Shown one piece after another: positions 1 through 7,599 of a stretch of DNA of 10,227 nt; the stretch's first letter is position 1, and each line of letters opens with the position of its first letter. A program made the position numbers and the translations under genes. The notes under the pieces were generated by a model that worked only from the letters and a program-made list of their open reading frames with translations, was not told where the DNA came from and did not search any database. Source of the stretch: Altererythrobacter sp. Lineage in GTDB: Bacteria; Pseudomonadota; Alphaproteobacteria; Sphingomonadales; Sphingomonadaceae. Where the stretch lies: NCBI GenBank assembly GCA_023299945.1, contig JALZVZ010000047.1, positions 1 through 10,227 on the forward strand, written 5' to 3'.

Positions 1-488
1 CAGCAATGGAACTGACCGAGTATGATTTGGTCGGCTTTTCATTGGGTAGCCGCACCTGTGCACGCGCCGTTATTGATGGCCTCAGGCCGCGCCGTCTTGT
101 CCTATCGGGCATGGGTCTAGAGGGGCTGGCGGGATGGTCGAAGCGCGCCGATTTCTTCATCGATGCAATCGACCGGTTCGACGAGATTAAACGCGGCGAT
201 CCAGCTTTCATGGCCAAATCGTTCATGAAAACGATGAATGTCGACCGCGTCGCCGCGCGGCAATTGCTGCTGGCGGTGGATGATACAGAAGCAGACGAGC
301 TGGCCGCAATCACTATGCCAACAATGGTGCTGTGCGGGGCGGATGACCGCGACAATGGCTTTGCACCGGACCTTGCCGATATATTGCCCCTAGGCGAATA
401 TGCTGAAATTCCTGGAACCCATATGAGCAGCGTTGCACAAGGCGCGATGGGGGATGCTATACTACAGTTTGTGGGGGCATCAGAATGA
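1..488 (+). CDS. alpha/beta-fold hydrolase, C-terminal part (5' end outside window)
   Basis: This is the C-terminal ~160 residues of an alpha/beta-hydrolase-fold enzyme; the substrate cannot be told. The frame is open to the window edge, so the ATG at 6 is probably internal: family members are usually 220-280 residues and the first strands are missing. Numbering from that ATG, the nucleophile elbow GFSLGS puts the catalytic Ser at residue 12, the GADD segment after the last long strand gives the probable acid (Asp114), and GTHMSS gives the probable catalytic His139. The triad therefore appears complete. Its TGA stop overlaps the next start codon as ATGA, which suggests translational coupling with the membrane-protein gene. 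Fold assignment is strong; esterase, lipase or other activity is undetermined. Confidence 0.85.
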   Translation, partial: AMELTEYDLVGFSLGSRTCARAVIDGLRPRRLVLSGMGLEGLAGWSKRADFFIDAIDRFDEIKRGDPAFMAKSFMKTMNVDRVAARQLLLAVDDTEADELAAITMPTMVLCGADDRDNGFAPDLADILPLGEYAEIPGTHMSSVAQGAMGDAILQFVGASE

Positions 489-1003
489 CCGAGCAGAAGC
501 TCACAATTAAACTCTGGTTGATTGGCCTGGCGATGTTTGGCGTGCTTATCATCATGAGCCAAATTCGCGGCGATGCCAGCGATTATACTATCCTTGATCA
601 TCAGGCCGCAGGCACAGCAGCCATGGTTGATACGATCCAAGCGGATTGGCGCGCCAACGGTATACGCACGCTTGCGATTGTCTCCATGATTGGTGACCTC
701 ATTTTCATCGGCTTTTACGGCTGGGGCAGCGTGGTTGCAGGGCGGAGCTTAGCTCGCGCAGCAAGCGGCAATGTGCTGCGCGCGGTCGGTGGCATTGTCG
801 CGCTCGCTGGAATGGTCTTTTTGTTCACCGACTATGTCGAGACGATCTGCCAATTCTTGCAGATGTGGCCAGAGAAAGGCAGCGATCCGCTCGCCGCCAC
901 TGCCGCCTTTATGCAGCCGATAAAAAGCGCAGCCTTTGTGGTCACATTTATCGGCGTGATCGCGGGCCTGATGGTTCACCGCATTTCAGGGCGAAATGCT
1001 TGA
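485..1003 (+). CDS. small four-helix integral membrane protein, unknown function
   Basis: A 172-residue protein I cannot assign to a named family. Four hydrophobic stretches look like membrane helices at about residues 9-25, 62-85, 97-117 and 147-165. Between helices 1 and 2 lies a polar segment of ~35 residues with several acidic residues and the sequence QADWRANG; the second helix region contains an acidic residue (IGDLIF), and a WPEKGSDP turn sits between helices 3 and 4. The ATG overlaps the stop of the preceding hydrolase gene by 4 nt, so the two are probably translated together. Nothing indicates a transporter or enzyme motif. The reading frame is supported by tight packing, membrane topology and codon use. 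Function is not inferred. Confidence 0.8.
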   Translation: MTEQKLTIKLWLIGLAMFGVLIIMSQIRGDASDYTILDHQAAGTAAMVDTIQADWRANGIRTLAIVSMIGDLIFIGFYGWGSVVAGRSLARAASGNVLRAVGGIVALAGMVFLFTDYVETICQFLQMWPEKGSDPLAATAAFMQPIKSAAFVVTFIGVIAGLMVHRISGRNA

Positions 1004-1055
1004 TTAGAGCGCTGCAACCCGCCAAACTGATTTCAATAGAAACAAAGTTCCCTCC

Positions 1056-1060
1056 GGAGA
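1056..1060 (+). promoter_or_regulatory. ribosome binding site that sets the start of the M2 peptidase
   Basis: GGAGA lies 8 nt before the ATG at 1069. The same frame is open back to position 865, but the upstream extension overlaps the membrane-protein gene in another frame. Only the 1069 start gives a proper signal peptide, so this site decides the start. Confidence 0.75.
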
Positions 1061-1068
1061 GAAAACCG

Positions 1069-2934
1069 ATGAAAAGATTCACCCCAATTGCCCTTAGTGC
1101 GCTGGCACTGGTTATGTCCGCGCCGGCCTATGCTGATGGCCATACAGGCGGCCCCACTGCTGAGGCCGCTGATGATAGAACCGATGAGTTCCCGCTGACC
1201 CCGCAGGGCGCGTCTGATTGGGTCGATATGGTGGAGGCCGACATGGCCAGCTTCGGGGTTGATGCTGCGCGCATCGCATGGATCAACTCCACCTACATCA
1301 TTCACGATTCAGATGAGCTCGCGGCAAAATACGGCGCAGAGGGCACTAAGAAATCGGTCGCTTATGCCAATGATGCTGCAAAATATGCCGCGATCCCCGG
1401 CCTTGCAGCGGACGTGAAGCGCAAACTCGATATGCTGCGCAATTCCATCGTTATGCCTGCGCCTGTGCGCGAAGGCGCAGCGGACGAATTGGCGAGCATC
1501 GCGACCAAATTGGGCTCTGCTTACGGCAAAGGCAAAGCCACGCTAAACGGCGAGGAGGTCGCTGGCGTCGATGTTGAGGCAGAGATGGGTAGCTTAACCC
1601 GCACGCCCGCTGAGAAGGCAGAAATGTGGGAAAGCTGGCACAATAATGTCGGGGCGCCAATGAAGGACGATTATGTCCGCATGACGGCCATCGCCAATGA
1701 AGGCGCAAAGGATTTGGGCTATGATGATTTGGGTGCAATGTGGCGCTCCAATTACGATATGGACCCCGATCAATTCGCCGCTGAAACAGAACGTATGTGG
1801 CAAGAGGTCAAACCGCTTTACCTCGCGCTGCACACCTATGTTCGCACCAAGCTCAATGAGAAATATGGCAACGATGTCCAAGCCGCCGCTGGCCCAATCC
1901 GCGCCGATTTGCTCGGCAATATGTGGGCGCAGGAATGGGGCAATATCTACCCGCTGGTGGCTCCAGAAGGTGCTGGCGACATTGGTTATGACCTCACCAA
2001 GCTGATCGAAGACAAGGGCTGGGACGAGAAGGAAATGGTCAAAGTGGGCGAGCAGTTCTTCTCCTCACTCGGCTTTGATCCGTTGCCCGAAACCTTCTGG
2101 GAACGCAGCCAATTTGTGAAGCCTGCCGACCGCGAAGTTGTGTGCCATGCCTCTGCTTGGAACCTCGATAATATTGATGATCTGCGCATCAAAATGTGCA
2201 TCAAGCGCAATGCCGATGATTTTAAAGTGATCCACCATGAGCTGGGCCATAATTACTATCAGCGCGCCTATAACAAAGAGAGCTATCTCTATCTCACCGG
2301 CGCAAATGATGGCTTCCACGAAGCGATTGGCGATATGATTTCGCTCTCGATTACGCCAGAATATCTGGTCCAGATTGACATGCTTGACCGCGACCAAGTG
2401 CCATCGGCGGACAAAGACATCGGCCTATTGCTGCGCGAGGCGATGGACAAAGTTGCTTTCCTGCCGTTTGGCCTGATGGTTGATCGTTACCGCTGGAGCC
2501 TGTTCGATGGCTCTGTCGCGCCGGAAAATTACAACCAAGCTTGGACCGATTTGCGTACCGAATATCAAGGGATTGTCCCTCCGGTAGAACGGCCCGCCGA
2601 TGCATTTGATCCGGGCGCAAAATATCATATCCCGGGCAATGTGCCCTACACGCGCTATTTCCTCGCGCGCATCCTGCAATTCCAATTCTACAAAGCCGCC
2701 TGCGATACCGCAAAGTGGGAAGGGCCGCTGCACCGCTGCTCTTTCTATGGCAATGAAGAGGTTGGCGAAAACTTGAATGCCATGTTGGAAATGGGCGCGT
2801 CAAAGCCTTGGCCCGATGCGCTGGAGGCTTTCACCGGCACGCGGCAAATGTCCGGCAAAGCGATGGTCGATTATTTCGCCCCGCTGATGGAATGGCTTGA
2901 GGAACAAAACAAAGGGAAGCCGCAGGGGTGGTGA
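1069..2934 (+). CDS. secreted M2-family zinc peptidase (ACE-like dipeptidyl carboxypeptidase)
   Basis: A 621-residue homologue of angiotensin-converting enzyme, MEROPS family M2, expected to release dipeptides from peptide C-termini in the periplasm. Residues 1-22 form a signal peptide ending AYA before DGHT. The zinc motif HELGH is at 390-394 with Glu391 as catalytic base, and the third ligand Glu418 sits in EAIGD 24 residues after the second His, the same spacing as in human ACE. The substrate-site segment KYHIP...VPYTRY matches the ACE region: Lys518, His520, Tyr527, Arg529 and Tyr530 correspond to Lys511, His513, Tyr520, Arg522 and Tyr523 of testis ACE. Two cysteine pairs (359/377 and 545/557) keep the ACE disulfide spacings of 18 and 12. 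CHASAW also matches. It is a single-domain enzyme, and its 3' end overlaps the following lipoprotein gene. Confidence 0.96.
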   Translation: MKRFTPIALSALALVMSAPAYADGHTGGPTAEAADDRTDEFPLTPQGASDWVDMVEADMASFGVDAARIAWINSTYIIHDSDELAAKYGAEGTKKSVAYANDAAKYAAIPGLAADVKRKLDMLRNSIVMPAPVREGAADELASIATKLGSAYGKGKATLNGEEVAGVDVEAEMGSLTRTPAEKAEMWESWHNNVGAPMKDDYVRMTAIANEGAKDLGYDDLGAMWRSNYDMDPDQFAAETERMWQEVKPLYLALHTYVRTKLNEKYGNDVQAAAGPIRADLLGNMWAQEWGNIYPLVAPEGAGDIGYDLTKLIEDKGWDEKEMVKVGEQFFSSLGFDPLPETFWERSQFVKPADREVVCHASAWNLDNIDDLRIKMCIKRNADDFKVIHHELGHNYYQRAYNKESYLYLTGANDGFHEAIGDMISLSITPEYLVQIDMLDRDQVPSADKDIGLLLREAMDKVAFLPFGLMVDRYRWSLFDGSVAPENYNQAWTDLRTEYQGIVPPVERPADAFDPGAKYHIPGNVPYTRYFLARILQFQFYKAACDTAKWEGPLHRCSFYGNEEVGENLNAMLEMGASKPWPDALEAFTGTRQMSGKAMVDYFAPLMEWLEEQNKGKPQGW

Positions 2935-3965
2935 GGGCTTTAGCCTTTGCTACTGGGCTAGCGTTGATGCTGGCCGGATGCTCGCTGGCAGAGGGGGAAG
3001 TTGCTTCGGCGAGCTCCTCTGACGCAGGCTTGTCTGGCATATTGTTCGTGGCGAATAAGCGCGGCAACACCTTGTCCAAAATCGACCTTGAAACGGGCGG
3101 CGAAATTAAGCGCGTCGCCAGTTGCACCAATCCGCATGAATTGGCGACTTCGCCCGATGGCAGGTATGTCGCGCTGGCCTGCTATGGCGGGACGACAGTC
3201 GATATTTTCCAGACTGGCGATTTGAACCGAATCTTGCGGCATGAACTTGGTGCAAACGCGCGTCCTCATGGCATTGTCTGGCACAAAAACGGATCAATTT
3301 ATGTGACTGCTGAGGGGCAGAAGGCTATTTATAAGCTTTCGACAAACGTGCCGAAGCCCAAGCCTATTCACGTGCAAACGGCGTTTTCAACAGGCCAAGA
3401 TGGCAGCCATATGATCGCTGTGGCGCCCGATGAAAGCGCGGCGTGGACCACCGATCTTGGCTCAAAAACCGTTACGCGGATTGACCTCAGCGGAGATAGG
3501 CCATTGCCGCTCCATGTCACTGTCGGTGTGGAGCCAGAGGGTATTGCGCTTACCCCGGATGGCAAGACGCTGTGGATTTCAGCGCGCGGTTCTAACAAGG
3601 CGTATGCGCTCGATCCAGACACTTTGGAAATTCGCAAAGAACTGGATACAGGCGCGTTTCCCTTGCGCCTCGCGATCCGTCCGCAAGGCGACTTTGCCGT
3701 CACTTCTGATTTGGCGGATGGCGGGCTGACAGTGATTGATTTGGCTAAGGGCGTAGTGGTCCGCAAGATCGCCGTCTCCAGCCCAGCAGAGGCTGAAAAA
3801 CGCCAACAGGTAACTATCCTCTGGTCAGAAGACGGGACACGCATTTACGTGGCTGAAACAGGCAGTGATACCGTGGCCGAAGTGGATTTTGCCAGCGGCA
3901 AAGTGCTGCGCCGCCTCAACGCTGGCAAGGGCGGTGATGGTCTGGCTATCCTCGCCAATGAGTGA
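2928..3965 (+). CDS. YncE-like seven-bladed beta-propeller lipoprotein
   Basis: A 345-residue lipoprotein: a short hydrophobic leader ends in the lipobox LAGC with the lipidated Cys at residue 18, so it should sit in the outer or inner membrane facing the periplasm. The remainder is made of YVTN/YncE-type repeats with the pattern hydrophobic-V-A-x-x-G-x-x-T-V-x-x-I-D; I count seven, starting near residues 40, 81, 124, 172, 215, 256 and 306, which fits a seven-bladed propeller. No catalytic motif is visible, so binding or scaffolding is likelier than catalysis. The start is GTG at 2928, 8 nt after GGGAAG; a second GTG at 2931 would give the classic GTGA overlap and a protein one residue shorter. 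Either way it overlaps the peptidase gene and is probably translationally coupled to it. Ligand unknown. Confidence 0.9.
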   Translation: MVRALAFATGLALMLAGCSLAEGEVASASSSDAGLSGILFVANKRGNTLSKIDLETGGEIKRVASCTNPHELATSPDGRYVALACYGGTTVDIFQTGDLNRILRHELGANARPHGIVWHKNGSIYVTAEGQKAIYKLSTNVPKPKPIHVQTAFSTGQDGSHMIAVAPDESAAWTTDLGSKTVTRIDLSGDRPLPLHVTVGVEPEGIALTPDGKTLWISARGSNKAYALDPDTLEIRKELDTGAFPLRLAIRPQGDFAVTSDLADGGLTVIDLAKGVVVRKIAVSSPAEAEKRQQVTILWSEDGTRIYVAETGSDTVAEVDFASGKVLRRLNAGKGGDGLAILANE

Positions 3966-3978
3966 CGAAGGAACAATT

Positions 3979-4491
3979 ATGCGCAATCAAGCTCTGATAT
4001 TTGCTGCGGCGACAGTCATGTCACTTGGCTCATCCCCTGCTGCCGCTCAGGCGCAGTCCCAAGTTGTTAGCGGCTTCAGCGATGCCACAATTGCCCGCCT
4101 GCTGCTCGATGTGCAGGCCGACTGGCAGATTGAGGCGGGCGCGAATGGTCGCTCTATCTACCGTGCCAGCGCCAATGGCGGGGTTGCCTTTACGGTAATG
4201 CCGCAGGCCTGTGATGAGCGTTTGACATGCCGGGCGTTGATGGTGCTGACGCCGTTTACACGCAGCGACAAACGCAAGTTAGCAGAGCTCGATGCGTTCA
4301 TCAGCTCGTTCAACGATCAAACGCCTTCGGGCAAAGCGTACCGCCTGAATGATGGCACAGTTGTTCTGCAAAGCTACCTCAATGCAGCAGGCGGGATCAG
4401 CTTTGCCAATGCCCGCGCGCAATTGCTGGTTTACGGACAGAATCTGGTGAAATTGCGCGAAGGTTTGACGGCGTTTGCTGGGGGCAACTAA
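3979..4491 (+). CDS. secreted YbjN-like small protein
   Basis: A 170-residue exported protein. Residues 1-23 look like a signal peptide (a hydrophobic run, then PAAA before QAQ). The mature part resembles the YbjN fold (PF10722-type): a helix with the motif TIARLLLD, a strand with GG-A-FTVMPQAC, then CR-LMVLTPF, a helix with a conserved-looking FN, and a strand region ending in an AGGIS turn followed by a last long helix. Two cysteines at 78 and 84 could form a disulfide after export. The start is ATG 3979 with AAGGA 6 nt before it; an in-frame ATG at 3958 overlaps the previous gene but has no good site and would spoil the signal peptide. It lies 13 nt after the lipoprotein gene and 3 nt before the SIMPL gene. 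The family assignment rests on pattern only; the role is unknown. Confidence 0.82.
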   Translation: MRNQALIFAAATVMSLGSSPAAAQAQSQVVSGFSDATIARLLLDVQADWQIEAGANGRSIYRASANGGVAFTVMPQACDERLTCRALMVLTPFTRSDKRKLAELDAFISSFNDQTPSGKAYRLNDGTVVLQSYLNAAGGISFANARAQLLVYGQNLVKLREGLTAFAGGN

Positions 4492-4494
4492 AAT

Positions 4495-5229
4495 ATGAAG
4501 CTAACTCGATTTACTCTTGGGGCAGCGCTGATCCTATTGGCTGCGAGCCCCGTTCTTGGTCAGACTCTGCCAGCGCGGCCCGCGATCCAAAGCAGCGAGA
4601 CTATCCTGCGCGTTATTGGCGAAGGGAAGGTCTTGCTCGATCCCGAAATTCTCGATCTTCGCATTGGTGTAACTACCTCCGCCAAAACAGCGTTAGAGGC
4701 GCTTGCCTTGAACAATGAGCGATCAGAGACGCTGGTCAAACGAATTAGGGCGTTGGGCATTCCAGCCAAGGACATTCGCACGACTGATCTTGCGGTAGAG
4801 CCAGTTTATTCTGAATCCCTCGAAGGTGATGAGATTGCCGGCTGGACTGCTGTCAATTCGCTCTCAGTAAGAAGCCGAGATGTTGAGGGGGCAGGCGAGA
4901 TGATTGCGCTGCTTTTTGATGCAGGCGGCAATACGTTAGAAACACCAGAATTCGGCTTAACGGATGCGGCGCGGGTTGCGGGCGAGCGTGACGCACAAGT
5001 TCTTGCGTTGCGGGACGCAAGGGAAGAAGCAGAAGCTGCTGCTCTGGCACTGGATATGAAAGTAGCGCGGGTACTTTTGGTGTCAGATAGTAGAGTGAAC
5101 TTCAGAGGAGGTTCTGGTTATATCACAGTCACTGCTAGTCGACGGTCCCGGCCGGTTGTTCCAATTGAACCAGGGCAGATAGAAGTTGAAGCCAGATACA
5201 GCGTCGAATTTGCTTTGGTACCTCAATGA
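4495..5229 (+). CDS. secreted SIMPL-domain (DUF541) protein
   Basis: A 244-residue exported protein with a signal peptide of ~22 residues ending VLG before QT. The mature part has the SIMPL (DUF541, PF04402) layout: an opening strand VIGEGKVLLDPE near residue 40, the KDIRT segment followed by VEPVYS near 92-106, a GW-A-N-L-V strand, an acidic helix RDAREEAEAAALALDMKVARVL near 173-193, and the closing P-I-PGQIEVEAR-SVEFAL strand. Bacterial relatives (BP26, YggE) are periplasmic, and BP26 forms oligomeric channel-like rings; catalytic activity is not established. It starts only 3 nt after the stop of the YbjN-like gene, with GGGGG (4480-4484) as a probable ribosome binding site inside that gene. 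It is the last gene of the run and converges on amn with 24 nt between stop codons. Confidence 0.92.
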   Translation: MKLTRFTLGAALILLAASPVLGQTLPARPAIQSSETILRVIGEGKVLLDPEILDLRIGVTTSAKTALEALALNNERSETLVKRIRALGIPAKDIRTTDLAVEPVYSESLEGDEIAGWTAVNSLSVRSRDVEGAGEMIALLFDAGGNTLETPEFGLTDAARVAGERDAQVLALRDAREEAEAAALALDMKVARVLLVSDSRVNFRGGSGYITVTASRRSRPVVPIEPGQIEVEARYSVEFALVPQ

Positions 5230-5253
5230 GCTTCATACCAAGGCTCGTAGCCC

Positions 5254-6690
5254 CTATCTAAACGGCGGCTCGTTAAACGCCCTCAATTTGCGTGAGTGCA
5301 GCCGGTCGCCTTCATCGCGCAGGCGCCTACACGCCTCGAGCCCGATTTGCAGGTGAGCGGCAATCGCTTCCTCGTAAAACTTATTCGCTTGGCCCGGCAG
5401 TTTGATCTCGCCATGCAAAGGCTTGTCCGACACACACAATAGCGTCCCGTATGGCACGCGGAAACGGTAGCCTTGGGCAGCAATTGTTGCGCTTTCCATC
5501 TCCACCGCAATCGCGCGGCTGTGCGAGAACCGCTTGGCCGAGCTGGAATAGAGTAGCTCCCAATTGCGGTCATCGGTGGTGACAACGGTGCCTGTGCGCA
5601 TGCGCTGCTTCAAATTCGCGCCTTGCGATCCGGCGATGTCCTCGGTTGCGCCTGCCAATGCCTGCTGCACCTCGGCAATTGGCGGAATGGGAATTTCTGG
5701 CGGCAAGACTGCATCCAGCACATGATCATCGCGCAAATAGGCGTGGGCGAGCACGAAATCGCCGATCTTTTGACTGGAGCGAACGCCGCCGCAATGTCCG
5801 ATCATCATCCACGCATGGGGCCGCAATACAGCCAAGTGATCGCAAATCGTTTTGGCATTGCTGGGCCCAACGCCGATATTCACTAACGTTATGCCGCGCC
5901 CGTCTTCGCGCATCAAATGATAGGCTGGCATTTGGTGCCGTCGCCATGCAGTGTCAGACAATTGCACATGCGCGTTGTCGGTCCTTGCCTCAATATGCAG
6001 GCCGCCCGCACCGGTTAGCGCAGTATAGCCATCTGTGCCCAGTTGCTGCGCGCCCCAGTCAACAAATTCATCAACATAGCGGTGATAATTGGTAAATAGG
6101 ATGAAGTCTTGAAAATCGCCGACCTGCGTGCCGGTGTAATGCGCCAATCGTGCCAGCGAATAATCTGTGCGCAATCCGTCAAACAGCGAGAGCGGCATGG
6201 GTGCGGTCTCGTCGAGCTCAAACCCATCGGCCAGCTCATCGCCGATCAAAGCCAGGTCGGTAGAGGGAAACAGCTTTGCAATTTCTTGCGGCTCAATCCC
6301 CACCATCGCAGCACCTGCGCCGCCATCCAAAACATAGGGGAAGGGGATCTCTTGGTCAGACCGGCTGACTTCAAGCTCAATATCATATTCCGACCCGATC
6401 AAATCTAGCTGCTCGGTCAAATACCCAGCGAACAAATCGGGGCGGGTGATGGTGGTGGAATAGGTGCCTGTCTGCTCCAACCGGCCAAAGGCGCGCGACC
6501 GGTCGAGCGGCTCGCTAATCCCGGAATAATGCAATCGCAATTCGGGATAGGCGTAGGAGCCATCTTTGCGTTTTGCCGGGTCGGGAATTTGGCCATCGCG
6601 GCCAAAGGCAATCACATCTTCGCGAAGGTTGGAAACCGCTTCATCATAGATGGATTGAAGCTGCGCGAGGATGGTTTGAGTGGATTGCAT
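5254..6690 (-). CDS. amn: AMP nucleosidase
   Basis: Cytoplasmic enzyme that hydrolyses AMP to adenine and ribose 5-phosphate, controlling the adenylate pool. The 478-residue length is close to the ~484 of E. coli Amn. The N-terminal AMP nucleosidase domain covers roughly residues 10-170, and the C-terminal half is a purine-nucleoside-phosphorylase-type domain. Strongly conserved blocks are NIGVGPSNAKT at 271-281, MIGHCGG at 296-302, EMESATIAAQGYR at 397-409 (nucleoside-binding region), and SDKPLHGEIKLPG at 421-433, where Asp422 is the probable base-interacting residue by analogy with nucleoside phosphorylases. The start is ATG with AAAGG 5 nt upstream. A terminator upstream separates it from the rpsF-rpsR-rplI operon, so it is likely transcribed from its own promoter. 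Confidence 0.97.
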   Translation of the reverse strand: MQSTQTILAQLQSIYDEAVSNLREDVIAFGRDGQIPDPAKRKDGSYAYPELRLHYSGISEPLDRSRAFGRLEQTGTYSTTITRPDLFAGYLTEQLDLIGSEYDIELEVSRSDQEIPFPYVLDGGAGAAMVGIEPQEIAKLFPSTDLALIGDELADGFELDETAPMPLSLFDGLRTDYSLARLAHYTGTQVGDFQDFILFTNYHRYVDEFVDWGAQQLGTDGYTALTGAGGLHIEARTDNAHVQLSDTAWRRHQMPAYHLMREDGRGITLVNIGVGPSNAKTICDHLAVLRPHAWMMIGHCGGVRSSQKIGDFVLAHAYLRDDHVLDAVLPPEIPIPPIAEVQQALAGATEDIAGSQGANLKQRMRTGTVVTTDDRNWELLYSSSAKRFSHSRAIAVEMESATIAAQGYRFRVPYGTLLCVSDKPLHGEIKLPGQANKFYEEAIAAHLQIGLEACRRLRDEGDRLHSRKLRAFNEPPFR

Positions 6691-6756
6691 GGATGCCTTT
6701 CTAGCTATTCTTATCCGACATTACAAAGGCAGGTAATTATGTTCAGTGCCTCTTAC

Positions 6757-6792
6757 AAAAAGGGGCGCGTAGCCTAAACAGCTGCGCGCCCC
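6757..6792 (-). terminator. intrinsic terminator of the rpsF-rpsR-rplI operon
   Basis: On the minus strand, GGGGCGCG (from 6792-6785) pairs perfectly with CGCGCCCC (from 6769-6762). Three further inner pairs follow beyond one C-A mismatch, closing a 7-nt loop. TTTTT follows directly (6761-6757). It lies 29 nt after the rplI stop codon and before amn, in the right orientation to end the ribosomal transcript. Confidence 0.9.
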
Positions 6793-6820
6793 GTAATTGC
6801 TTTAGGTGAAATGCCAGCGT

Positions 6821-7585
6821 TTAGGCTGCATCATCGCCCATTGTGGTTTCAGCAGGTGCTTCTTCAGCAGGCGCTTCTTCCGCTTTGGCGGCGGCCTTAG
6901 CTTCGGCTTTCGCCGCTGCTTTGGTTGCAGCTTTCGCATCGGCTTCGGCTTCTGCAGTAGCATCTGCTTCAGCTTCGGCTTCGATTTTCTCAGCGACGCC
7001 TTCTTCCATCATGTCAGCAGGGATTTCGCCCGGCTCAAGCGATGGATCAACAGCTTCGGTGAAGCCTTTCTTCTCAGCCTGCTCATCAGCGAACATCTGT
7101 GCGAGCACATCGACGCCTTGGCTTTGCAGCTCAGCTTCGTCGTCACTGCGGGCGACATTGGCTTTCACAATGATGCTGACTTCGGGGTGAAGCGCAACGG
7201 TCACATCGTGCATGCCGATGGTTTTAATCGGGCTGCCCAAAATGACTTGCTTCTTGTCAACCGCGTGACCTTGTTCAGCAAGACCAGCAACGATGTCGCG
7301 AACACTGACCGAGCCGTAAAGCTGGCCGGTGTTGGACGCGGCACGGATCAGAATGACAGCAGCGCCGTCAATCGTGCTGCCAGTTGTTTCTGCTTCGCCG
7401 CGACGCTCTGCGTTCTCTTTTTCGAGACGCTCACGATTGGCTTCAAACACCTGTTTGTTAGCATCATTGGCACGAAGGGCTTTTTTCTGCGGCAGCAAGA
7501 AGTTGCGCGCATAGCCGTCTTTTACATTGACGACGTCGCCAATCGTGCCGAGCTTTTCAATCCGTTCAAGGAGAATGATATCCAT
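6821..7585 (-). CDS. rplI: 50S ribosomal protein bL9 with long Ala/Glu/Lys-rich C-terminal tail
   Basis: Large-subunit ribosomal protein bL9, which binds 23S rRNA near the L1 stalk and helps maintain reading frame. The N-terminal RNA-binding domain is typical ([20 protein letters not shown] and FLLP, residues 9-32), followed by the long connecting helix (~41-75) and the C-terminal domain to about residue 150. The protein is 254 residues, against ~150 in E. coli. The extra ~100 residues are acidic, then low-complexity from about 198 to 247: two copies of AEAEADA, runs of KAAAKAEAK, and a tandem EEAPA pair. The tail is likely disordered or helical and is not needed for the core fold. The start is ATG with a strong AGGAG upstream; the gene lies 14 nt after rpsR and ends at the terminator. 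Confidence 0.96.
   Translation of the reverse strand: MDIILLERIEKLGTIGDVVNVKDGYARNFLLPQKKALRANDANKQVFEANRERLEKENAERRGEAETTGSTIDGAAVILIRAASNTGQLYGSVSVRDIVAGLAEQGHAVDKKQVILGSPIKTIGMHDVTVALHPEVSIIVKANVARSDDEAELQSQGVDVLAQMFADEQAEKKGFTEAVDPSLEPGEIPADMMEEGVAEKIEAEAEADATAEAEADAKAATKAAAKAEAKAAAKAEEAPAEEAPAETTMGDDAA
6849..6878 (-). repeat. 15-bp tandem duplication inside the rplI tail
   Basis: Two adjacent 15-base copies (6849-6863 and 6864-6878) differ at one base and encode the consecutive EAPAE units of the bL9 tail. An in-frame duplication like this suggests the tail can grow or shrink by slippage without breaking the frame. The wider region 6845-6994 is low-complexity coding sequence. Confidence 0.75.
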
Positions 7586-7593
7586 GATGTATT

Positions 7594-7598
7594 CTCCT
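7594..7598 (-). promoter_or_regulatory. strong ribosome binding site of rplI
   Basis: The minus strand reads AGGAG 8 nt before the rplI ATG, in the 14-nt gap after rpsR. This gives bL9 its own efficient initiation within the operon. Confidence 0.8.
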
Positions 7599-7599
7599 C

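Noticed and set aside
865..1068. Upstream extension of the M2 peptidase frame
   Set aside because: It overlaps the membrane-protein gene in another frame, gives a basic non-signal N-terminus, and ignores the good ribosome binding site before 1069.
2351..2803. 150-codon open frame on the minus strand inside the M2 peptidase gene
   Set aside because: It is antisense to a strongly conserved catalytic region, with no ribosome binding site and no recognisable protein features.
5242..5252. Small hairpin GGCT-CGT-AGCC between the SIMPL gene and amn
   Set aside because: It has only four pairs, a 3-nt loop and no T-run on either strand, so it is not a credible terminator.
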